Assembly (NCBI RefSeq): GCF_000188695.1
Contig: NW_004754906.1
Location: forward strand, 577,973-587,972
From: Salpingoeca rosetta
Taxonomy: Eukaryota > Opisthokonta > Choanoflagellata > Craspedida > Salpingoecidae
Direction of reading: 5' to 3'
DNA: 10,000 bases
Part shown: piece by piece, positions 1 through 10,000 of the stretch
Position numbering within the stretch: the stretch's first letter is position 1
How the letters are laid out: the number at the start of each line of letters is the position of its first letter
Program-made: the position numbers and the translations under genes
Notes under the pieces: generated by a model
Told to the model about the DNA's origin: nothing
Seen by the model: only the letters and a program-made list of their open reading frames with translations
The model's database searches: none

Positions 1-300
1 GCTGAACTTGCGGTTCACATATTGGTTCATCAGCGACGTCTTGCCGACACTATCAAAGTTGGTGTGTGAGAGAGTGTGAGTTGCGAGGACAAACACGTGA
101 ATAGGCGGACGGTATATGAAAAGGACAAGCTGTTGTTCGACCTGTGTCATCGGCGGGAGGACATTCGTGCACGCCCACACGCAGGCACACACACACACGC
201 ATGCAGACACGCTCACGTCCCATGTCCCATCATGTGCATTTACGCACCCGCTGTCACCGAGGATGATGACCTTCAGGAGAACCTTCTTGCGGGTTGCCAT
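1..300 (-). CDS. RAB7: RAB7-type small GTPase, N-terminal part (partial at window edge)
   Basis: Two exons are visible. Exon 1 is 300-248 and reads [18 protein letters not shown]; exon 2 is 49-1 and continues [16 protein letters not shown]. They join in phase 2 inside the codon for Gly18 across a 198-bp GT-AG intron (donor GG|GTGCGT, acceptor TAG|T). The joined sequence gives the complete P-loop GDSGVGKT at residues 15-22, and the [26 protein letters not shown] pattern is typical of RAB7 rather than other Rabs. Known role of the family: GTP-dependent switch on late endosomes, lysosomes and the vacuole, controlling fusion and transport. The switch regions, the remaining G-box motifs and the C-terminal prenylation cysteines lie beyond the left edge. 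The ATG at 300-298 is the only start that fits. I am very sure of the Rab assignment and fairly sure of RAB7. Confidence 0.93.
   Translation of the reverse strand, partial: [100 protein letters not shown]
169..223. repeat. CA-rich simple repeat in RAB7 intron 1
   Basis: Imperfect CA/CG-rich tract (cacacacacacacgcatgcag and similar) inside the 198-bp intron. On the transcribed strand it reads as UG-rich RNA. It is the shortest of the intronic repeats in the window. Confidence 0.8.
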
Positions 301-1161
301 GGCTGGTAGTTGGGAGGATGTGTGGTGCTTCAAAGGAACGGGGTCGGGTCAAGAAGAAAAAAGCTGTTGTTGCCCGATCAGAGGTCGACGGTTGCGGATG
401 GCAGCAGCAACGGTCGTCGACGGTCGGCGGGTTCAGGCGGTGGAGCAAGCGATGATGGAGGAGAGAGCGAGGGAGATGGTGGACGTTACAGAGACAGGAA
501 CGGCAAAACCCAAACAAGAGCGAAGCAACAACAATGCGTGAGTTGTGGTTGATCAAGGATGAGATTTGAAAATGGAAAGCGTGCCACGCAACGTCCACCC
601 ACACCCGTGCTTGTAACAGTCACCACACACGTGTCCACAGAACGCTCTCCTTTGCCTTTGTCTCTGTCTTTCTGCTGTGGCCGGCGCTGCTTCGTCATCA
701 ACCCCCCCCCCGGGGCTTTCTCCAACACCATCGTTGCGGCACACCACCACCACCAACAACATCAAACAATCATCCACGAACCAACTCAACCCACTCGACC
801 AACGAAACGACAAACACAAACAAACCACCACCCAAGCAAAGCGGCGAAGGGAGAGAACAAGCATCCGCTTCCGTTGCCTTGCCGTTCATAACCTTCCCCT
901 CCTCTCACACATACCACAACCATCCACGTGTGACCTTGTCTCCCTCATGCTCCTCCCCCCGAACACCCACGACCATCATCACCCTGACACACACACACAG
1001 CATCACGCTTCCTCCAGCCAACATTGCTTGCGCCAACAACGCCTTGTCTCATCTCCACACACACGACTCACCCTGCAAGCGTTGTGCGGAGCGGAGGAAA
1101 ATACGTATTCTGCGCCATAAAAATCAGGGCGGCTCGCACCAATTTTATGCTGACGAAGCGT
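301..1161. other. Intergenic region: RAB7 5' UTR/promoter and downstream flank of TRIT1
   Basis: Lies between the RAB7 start codon and the TRIT1 poly(A) signal; both genes are read from the minus strand. Open frames in this stretch match no family I know and show no convincing exon structure. The plus strand is rich in C and A between about 710 and 1075 (many CCACC, CACAC and CAACAA runs), with a run of ten C followed by four G at 702-715. The RAB7 promoter must be here, but I see no TATA box or other element that I could defend. Confidence 0.6.
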
Positions 1162-1167
1162 TTTATT
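1162..1167 (-). terminator. Probable poly(A) signal AATAAA of the TRIT1 gene
   Basis: The minus strand reads AATAAA 80 bp beyond the TGA stop of the TRIT1 model, in the AT-richest part of the flank. This is a normal distance for a cleavage signal in a compact eukaryotic genome, and it is the only canonical hexamer I found near this stop. Confidence 0.65.
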
Positions 1168-1246
1168 AATGTCTTCCATAACTTGTCGGCACTCCACACA
1201 ACGTGATGACTCATCAGTGGTTTGGATGTTGTCGTTTGTTGTCGTG

Positions 1247-4947
<3,701 letters not shown>

Positions 4948-5237
4948 CAATTCATTCGCTCACAACAATCCAGTCCATAACTGCTCTGTGTGCTCGTAAC
5001 ACTGCTCGCTCACGTTGATTGTTGTTGCTGACATCACAGCGTGTGTGGTGGTGGTTGATGCGACGACGTGCGTCATTCATCAGAGCGTTGAGTGGAGTGC
5101 GTGCACTTTGGGAAGGGACAGCAACGGGCAGCGCAAGACTGGCAACCAAGACCCCTCTTCTTACTTATCAGCAGCGTCGTGGGCAACACCATAGCAGCAG
5201 CACGAGCAAGCCCCAGGCCGCGACGACCAACAACAGG
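4948..5237. promoter_or_regulatory. Head-to-head promoter interval between TRIT1 and the ANKZF1-like gene
   Basis: Only 290 bp separate the two start codons (110 bp if the upstream ATG at 5058 is used), and the genes diverge, so both promoters and both 5' UTRs must lie here. The interval is free of the dinucleotide repeats that fill the introns. A CREB/ATF-like TGACATCA occurs at 5029-5036 and TGCGTCAT nearby at about 5069; neither is proof of factor binding. No TATA box is evident. Confidence 0.6.
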
Positions 5238-5414
5238 ATGGCAACCTTCTTCAACAAGACAACCAAGGATCTGCTACAGCATGTGCGCGTGCAAGGCGTT
5301 GCACCTCCGCAGGAGACGGCAGATGTGGCCACGGCGTATGCGGAGCGCACGCTAGAGGAGCAGACGGCCATGTTGCAGCGACAGCTTGAGCGCCTCAAGG
5401 TCCAGAACAGGTGA

Positions 5415-5459
<45 letters not shown>

Positions 5460-5532
5460 TGTCTGTCTGTCTGTGTATCTGTGTGTGTGTGTCTGTGCGT
5501 GTCTGTGCGTGCATGCGTGCGTGTGTGTGTGT

Positions 5533-5616
<84 letters not shown>

Positions 5617-6451
5617 TGTGTGTGTGTCTGTCTGTCGGCCTGCCTGCCTGCCAATCTCCCTACATGTCTGCTTGCCGCACTCCCTACATGCCTGCCTGCC
5701 AATCTCCCTTACAGCCAGTGTACACTTGGAACTCTGCCGAACCCTCACCCTGTTGCACGTTTCACTCCTCTCGCAACCAGACTACGTTTGGCGCAGCAGC
5801 CGGGCAGCCAAGGCGCCCAGCAAGCCGCCAATGGTGACGAAGACGAGGGCGACGATGACGTCTCGAGTGGCGAGAACAGCGAAGATGATGACGAGCTCGT
5901 GCGCCAGGAGTCAGACCACCCGCCAGCACCACTCGACGACGACGACGACAACGACGACAACGACAATGTCGGAGCAGAGACCACTGCTGCGACTGGTGAC
6001 GGCAATCTCCCGGTGCAGAAGGGCCCTGTCCTCTACTTTCAAGCAGGGCACGTTGCTTTCTACGTGTGTCTGTGTGTGTGTCTGTGTGTCTGTGTCTGTG
6101 TCTGTTTGTGTCTGTCTATGTGTGTGTGTGTGTCTGTGTGTGTGTCTGTATCTATGTGTCTGTGTCTGTGTGTCTGTGTCTGTGTGTGTCTGTGTGTGTC
6201 TGTGTGTGCAACCGGAGTTTGGTGTGGCTGTGACTCAACCTGCGTATGCCTGAAACCTCATGCGTTTCCACCGCTGGCTCGATCGGTTCGAACAGGAAAG
6301 AGAGCGCGAACACGTGGTGCTCCATCTATCGCGATGTGCTCCCGAGCCGTGGTAAGTACACCACCATCGCTCACTTCTCCAACAACGTTGCATGCAAGCA
6401 AGCTTGCTCTCCAGGCTGGCATGCACCCTTGCTTGCGTGCCTTCAGCTTGT

Positions 6452-6535
<84 letters not shown>

Positions 6536-7079
6536 GTTCACGCGCATCGTTCACACATGCATATGGCACTCCCTCTTTGAGGACAGGCGTGGATGTTGGC
6601 ACGCACGTGGTTGAGGAGGAGATCCGGTCCCTGCCGACAGCGGGTCCGTGGGCGTTCTTCATGCTCGCTGGCGGCCACTTTGCAGGCGCCATTGTCAACC
6701 GCGGCCAGAGTCAGTCGAGTGCTCTGTGTCTGTGTGTCTGTGCGTCTGTGTGTCTGTCTGTGTCTGTGTCTGTGTCTGTGTGTCTGTGTGTGTTCTGGTA
6801 CTGTGTGTCTGTGTGTGTTCTGGTACTGTTGTTTTCCTCCATCCGCACTGACCATTGTCCCAACCTTCCTTGCACCTGCGACCTCATTCACCTGCCGTTG
6901 CACGTGCGTGTGCGTGTGTGTGCGTGTGTGTGCGTGTGTGCAGTCCAACACCACAAGTGCTTCCACCGCTATGTTGTTCGCGCCAAACGCGGCACTGTGC
7001 AGTCTGTACGCGATGCGAAAAGCGGGACGTCACAGCCCAAATCCGCTGGATCAAACCTTCGCCGCTACAATGAGGTCTG

Positions 7080-7113
<34 letters not shown>

Positions 7114-8143
7114 GTGTGTGTGTGTGTGTTTATGTCTGTCTGTCTGTCTGCCTGTCTGTCTGTCCGTCTGTCTGTCTGTCAGTCTGTCTGCCTGTCTGTC
7201 TGTCTGTCTGTGTCTCCTGATTGCAGGAATCGCAGGAAGCCCGACCGCTGTGCGTGCGTTATCATCGCTTTTGTTGACTCTCACGCATGAGTGCAACCTG
7301 CATCCCACAGCAACAACTGCGGCAAGACATCGAGGGCCTGCTCAGGGAATGGAAGCCGTATCTTGCATCATGCACGGTGAGAAGCGCATCGTCGTGAGAC
7401 CATACAATCACACACACACATACACACACATACACACACACACTCTCTCTCTCTCTCGCCCGCAACTGCGTTGCAACGCCGCTAGCCATCATCATCATCA
7501 TCATCATCATCATCGTCGTCGTCATCATCATCGTCATCATCATCATCATCGTCAACATTACCCATCAGGTGATCTTCCACCGCACATCTGTGCACAATCG
7601 GTCGTTCATCTTCCAGTCCGCAAAACAGCAGAAGAAGACGGGAACAAGTGATGAATCGGGTGAGCACACGCTCGTGTCGTTGCGAACTGTCACAGTGGTC
7701 CATGATTGCCCATTGCTGTGATGAGTTGTACGCCTGCACCTGCACACTCACAAAATCACATACACACTCACTCACAATCTCACTCACAATCTCACTCACA
7801 ATCTCACTCACAATCTCACTCACAATCTCACTCACAATCTCACTCACGCGCACAATCTCGCTCGCTCGCACCATGTGTGCAGATCTGCTGGTGCGCAATG
7901 ACCCCCGCATCCGCACGGTCCCGTTCCCGACACAGCGGCCCACGCTCAAGGAGATTGCACGCGTGTATGCGCTTCTCACTTGCATCAACGTGCTCGATGG
8001 TACGTGCTGGGGTGACGGGATGGTGGTGGTCGCGAATGTTGTCGTAGCTGCACATGTGTGATTGCAGTTACACGTGTGCGGTTATTGGCACTTATTGTAG
8101 GGGACTTGTGCCGTACACAGAATATGCAGTGTGCACAAGCACA

Positions 8144-8198
<55 letters not shown>

Positions 8199-8548
8199 GC
8201 ATACACACACGCATACACGCACGCACGCACACACACACACACACACACACAAGCACGTGACGCTTCATATCTGAACACGATTGCAACGTGCTGCTGCCAT
8301 CCCTCTACTCAGGGGAGCCCGCTTTCATTCGCAAGCACCGCGAGCAGACGGAGCAGTCAAAGACAACGGGCGACGCTGCGCAGCAACAGCAACACAAAGA
8401 AGAACAGCGCAAACAGAGGGAGGAGAACGATGCCGAGAAGAAGCATGCCGGTGCACAGCAGTCGGCGGTTGTTGCATCCACGCAAACGATTCTGTACAAA
8501 GCATGTCTCAAAGGCGACATTGGCAAGGTTGGTCGGGTCGTGGTGTGT

Positions 8549-8638
<90 letters not shown>

Positions 8639-8925
8639 GTGTGTGTGGGTGGGTGCGTGTGTGGGTACGTCTGTCTAACTGTCTGTTTGTCCGCCTGTAT
8701 TTCTGTGTGTGTGAGTGTGTGTGTGCTTGTTCACACACCAGCCCTTAACATGAGATGTCAACACTCCATCGGTCAATAAGCAACAAGTACAAGCAACAAA
8801 GCCGCAAGAATCCGCAGTTGCAGGTTCAATTGAAGGTTCAATTGTTGCACGTTTACCACGACGTGGCAACCACCAAAGAACGCAAACGCAACCGATTTGC
8901 AACAGTTAACAGCAGCTCACAATAA
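5238..8925 (+). CDS. ANKZF1: ANKZF1/Vms1-like peptidyl-tRNA hydrolase with VLRF1 domain
   Basis: Family role: releases stalled nascent chains from tRNA on 60S subunits during ribosome quality control. Exons: 5238-5410, 5715-6065, 6296-6351, 6587-6709, 6944-7074, 7311-7376, 7569-7659, 7883-7999, 8313-8527 and a doubtful last exon 8824-8925; phases agree throughout (about 474 aa). Landmarks: coiled-coil-like N-terminus; acidic linker (99-143); VLRF1 start [14 protein letters not shown] (161-174) and [43 protein letters not shown] with the catalytic Gln at 254; [11 protein letters not shown] (268-278); [30 protein letters not shown]; and the first helix of an ankyrin-like segment, [16 protein letters not shown] 5238 has A at -3 and G at +4. 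The N-terminal C2H2 finger, the remaining ankyrin repeats and the p97-binding C-terminus of relatives are not seen. The exon 2/3 junction is uncertain by a few residues. Confidence 0.85.
5419..5635. repeat. TG/TCTG simple repeat in ANKZF1-like intron 1
   Basis: Starts eight bases after the donor GTGAGC at 5411 with pure TG to 5457, passes through TCTG-type variants, and returns to nearly pure TG at 5534-5613. It makes up most of the 304-bp intron. Confidence 0.95.
5643..5709 (+). repeat. 48-bp-period duplication of the 3' splice-site region, intron 1
   Basis: CCTGCCTGCCAATCTCCCT occurs at 5643-5661 and again at 5691-5709. The second copy runs into TTACAG, the acceptor of exon 2 at 5715. The first copy continues as TACATG and therefore lacks the AG. 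Confidence 0.8.
6064..6208. repeat. TG/TCTG repeat in ANKZF1-like intron 2
   Basis: Alternating TGTG and TCTG blocks starting at the very donor of exon 2. Several overlapping GT dinucleotides (6064, 6066, 6068) could serve as donors, which is why the end of exon 2 is uncertain. Confidence 0.92.
6455..6533. repeat. (CA)n microsatellite in ANKZF1-like intron 3
   Basis: About 39 pure CA units in the 235-bp intron between exon 3 (donor GTAAGT at 6352) and exon 4 (acceptor ACAG at 6583-6586). In this transcript it reads CA, opposite to introns 1, 2, 4 and 5. Confidence 0.97.
6721..6940. repeat. TG/TCTG repeats with a 25-bp tandem duplication, ANKZF1-like intron 4
   Basis: TCTG/TG blocks at 6721-6792 lead into two copies of TGTCTGTGTGTGTTCTGGTA (6781 and 6806, period 25). 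A second TG/TGCG tract at 6905-6940 reaches the CAG acceptor at 6943. The intron is 234 bp, a multiple of three, with no in-frame stop. Confidence 0.9.
7081..7212. repeat. (CGT)11 followed by TG and TCTG repeats, ANKZF1-like intron 5
   Basis: Eleven perfect CGT units at 7081-7113 lie six bases inside the donor, then a short TG run, then TCTG tetranucleotide repeats with single-base variants to about 7212. Three repeat motifs of different unit length sit end to end in one 236-bp intron. Confidence 0.95.
7408..7553. repeat. CA, CT and CAT/CGT repeats in ANKZF1-like intron 6
   Basis: CACACATA repeats at 7408-7442, a CT run to 7457, then CAT units with CGT variants at 7487-7553 just upstream of the acceptor of exon 7 at 7569. 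The intron is only 192 bp. Confidence 0.92.
7771..7842 (+). repeat. Six perfect copies of a 12-bp minisatellite in ANKZF1-like intron 7
   Basis: CTCACAATCTCA is repeated six times without any mismatch, followed by decayed copies. The copies have no spacers, and the array lies entirely within the 223-bp intron between exons 7 and 8. Confidence 0.95.
8143..8250. repeat. (CA)n tract in ANKZF1-like intron 8
   Basis: CA runs broken by CGCACGCATACACACGCA in the middle. It lies between the exon 8 donor at 8000 and the exon 9 acceptor at 8312 and reads CA in the transcript. Confidence 0.95.
8551..8647. repeat. (TG)41 microsatellite in ANKZF1-like intron 9
   Basis: Pure GT from 8551 to 8633, then interrupted TG and TGGG. 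It follows the exon 9 donor GTTGGT at 8528. This is the point where the recognisable ANKZF1 homology ends, so its correctness in the assembly matters. Confidence 0.97.
8824..8925 (+). other. Possible last exon of the ANKZF1-like gene
   Basis: After the acceptor TTGCAG at 8818-8823, a phase-0 open frame of 33 codons ends with TAA at 8923-8925, matching the phase of exon 9. It is basic in the middle ([10 protein letters not shown]) and has no recognisable ankyrin signature. An alternative acceptor CCGCAG six bases upstream adds Leu-Gln; another at 8745 would stop after three codons. Without transcripts any of these, or none, may be right. Confidence 0.35.
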
Positions 8926-9294
8926 CGCAACGCGTGTGATGTGAAATGAAATGAACAACAGAACACGATGAATGAATGAAAGAAGGAAAGCATACACCCT
9001 CAGTTCGGGGCATAAGAAAGCGCATGAAGTATGTTAAAACAGCGAGTGGGCAAGATGCTGAAGACAACCCACACTCTCATACGCTCACTCTCATACGCTC
9101 ACACGCTCACGCACCGACACACGTCCTCGCTTTCTGTCACACACACACGCACACACACACACACGCACACACACACACACAAATCACACTCACACTCACA
9201 CACACACATATCTCATATCACACACACATCTCAAATCACACACACACATATCTCAAATCACACACACACACATCTCAAATCACACATACTGCAT
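8926..9294. other. Intergenic region between convergent genes, repeat-rich
   Basis: Separates the ends of the ANKZF1-like gene (plus) and the membrane protein gene (minus). It holds ATGA-type short repeats near 8940-8985, CA tracts near 9139-9180, and a tandem repeat at 9181-9290. No canonical AATAAA is seen for either gene, and no exon is recognisable. Confidence 0.6.
9181..9290. repeat. Tandem repeat of about 18-34 bp in the 3' flank of the membrane protein gene
   Basis: Four units of the form ATCACAC(AC)n followed by ATCTC or ATATCTC, each unit joined by AA or AT, and a partial fifth. Unit length varies only through the number of AC steps. It ends five bases before the TAG stop at 9297-9295, so on the minus strand it would be the start of the 3' UTR. 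Confidence 0.85.
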
Positions 9295-9842
9295 CTAGCG
9301 CGTGTCATCAAGACCGTGCACCTCAAGATATCCCTCCTCGTGCATGTCCGTGTCCATGTTCAGATCAAGCTCCTCATAACCGGTGTCGTCGTCACTGCCA
9401 TACGCATATGCGCCCATGGCGTAGTCGTACTCGTTCTCGCGCGGGGCAATACCACCCAAGTTGTCGTAGCCACCACCATCGTTGACACGACCGCCAGCAC
9501 CAATACCGCCACCGTGCTCATCGTCACTGCTCTGCGCCAGGTCGTCATACAGCGGGTTGGTGAATCCGTGCTGCTGGGTGCGCGGGCTCTTGCCACCTGC
9601 GTTGATGATGGTGGTGCTGCGGCGGCGGCCGTAAGCAGCAAACGCAAGCACAGCCAGCACCACAATGATGATGACAACAACAACAGGGACCACAACAGCG
9701 GTTGTCTTGTTCGTTGAGGATGATGATGAGGAGGCGGGGTCCGTTGTTGTCAGCCCGGAGCGCGTGGTCTTGGCAGCGGCAATGGTGGTCGTGCTGTTAC
9801 CCGCGCCGCTTGTTGTGTTTGTGGTCGAAGACATGGTCGCAG

Positions 9843-9931
<89 letters not shown>

Positions 9932-10000
9932 GGGCTGTTGATGTCAATCGTCGTCGTTGTCGAGCCTGCCGCCGCATTCGTCGTCGTCGTCGTGGGTGCC
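9295..10000 (-). CDS. Single-pass membrane protein with Thr-rich mucin-like ectodomain and tyrosine-motif tail (5' partial)
   Basis: No family recognised. The frame is open from the right edge to TAG at 9297-9295 (234 visible residues), so the ATG at 9834 is internal. Order: Thr-rich stretch with 30 consecutive Thr (residues 24-53 of the visible part); Ser/Thr-rich segment with sequons N61TT, N68ST and N97KT; hydrophobic helix about 101-122 (AVVVPVVVVIIIVVLAVLAF); stop-transfer RRR at 125-127; then a cytoplasmic tail of about 107 residues, rich in Gly and Asp. The tail carries NPLY (148-151), YDNL (178), YEEL (208) and YLEV (224). Type I topology is inferred. NPxY is a known PTB or endocytosis signal, YxN a Grb2-type and YEEL a Src-type SH2 motif. 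The gene may be a receptor or adhesion molecule whose outer domains lie beyond the edge. No intron is seen. Confidence 0.85.
9844..9930 (-). repeat. (ACA)29 coding repeat giving poly-threonine
   Basis: 29 consecutive TGT triplets on the plus strand, ACA on the coding strand, preceded in the genome by one AGT (ACT). In the frame that continues into the transmembrane protein all 30 codons are Thr. The other frames give poly-Gln, poly-Asn, poly-Leu, poly-Cys or poly-Val and are not in register with the conserved features. Confidence 0.95.

Noticed and set aside
116..552. Overlapping plus-strand open frames across the RAB7 start
   Set aside because: The RAB7 exons on the minus strand explain the sequence, and the plus-strand products match no family.
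7227..7277. Exon starting after TTGCAG at 7221-7226 in the ANKZF1-like gene
   Set aside because: In phase with exon 5 it meets a TGA after 16 codons, whereas the acceptor at 7310 gives [11 protein letters not shown] with the spacing of relatives.
5386..7290. A single 634-codon open frame on the plus strand
   Set aside because: It joins exons 2, 4 and 5 of the ANKZF1-like gene to repeat introns that lack stops, but skips exon 3 (out of frame) and ends in intron 5. It is not one continuous gene.
7771..7842. CRISPR array
   Set aside because: Repeats are 12 bp with no spacers, inside a eukaryotic intron.
8821..8844. tRNA fragment or B-box promoter suggested by GGTTCAA
   Set aside because: The B-box consensus is not completed, there is no A-box at a fitting distance and no cloverleaf can be drawn.
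9832..9834. ATG at 9834 as the start of the membrane protein
   Set aside because: The frame stays open upstream to the edge of the window with the same Thr-rich composition, and no signal peptide follows this ATG.
9702..9941. Poly-Leu open frame on the plus strand
   Set aside because: Antisense reading of the same coding repeat, with no conserved features.
9750..9977. Poly-Gln open frame on the minus strand
   Set aside because: Shifted reading of the ACA repeat; the Thr frame continues into a transmembrane helix, stop-transfer residues and a patterned tail, while the Gln frame does not.

Overview
The window is nuclear DNA from an intron-rich eukaryote. It holds parts or all of four protein genes, with small exons, GT-AG introns of about 190-375 bp, and exons carrying recognisable conserved families. 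The best guess for the organism is a choanoflagellate or other unicellular holozoan. The reasons are the short dense introns, animal-like versions of RAB7, TRIT1 and ANKZF1, and a membrane protein whose tail has several animal-style phosphotyrosine motifs. This is an inference (about 60 percent).

Layout. 1-300 (minus): first exon and start of the second exon of a RAB7-type GTPase; the gene runs off the left edge. 301-1161: no gene seen; it should hold the RAB7 5' UTR/promoter and the end of the next transcript. 1247-4947 (minus): a complete seven-exon tRNA dimethylallyltransferase (TRIT1/MiaA/MOD5 family), with a P-loop, a large low-complexity insertion and a C-terminal U1-type zinc finger; a poly(A) signal lies 80 bp past the stop. 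4948-5237: short head-to-head promoter region. 5238 to about 8925 (plus): an ANKZF1/Vms1-type peptidyl-tRNA hydrolase with the VLRF1 domain in at least nine exons. Its 3' end is unclear and the usual ankyrin and p97-binding parts are not visible. 8926-9294: repeats, no gene. 9295-10000 (minus): 3' part of a single-pass membrane protein with a Thr-rich mucin-like ectodomain (30 Thr in a row) and a tyrosine-motif tail; it runs off the right edge.

The most striking property is that all 16 introns found carry a simple repeat, nearly always (TG)n/(CA)n. These dinucleotide repeats contain no stop codon in any frame on either strand, which explains the many long Cys-Val and His-Thr open frames. Those frames are not genes.

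Functionally, TRIT1 (i6A37 tRNA modification) and ANKZF1 (release of stalled nascent chains from tRNA on 60S subunits) both act on tRNA in translation and share a promoter interval. RAB7 (late endosome) and the membrane protein have no evident link to them. Splice sites were placed by GT-AG, phase agreement and alignment from memory to the known families; no database search was run.
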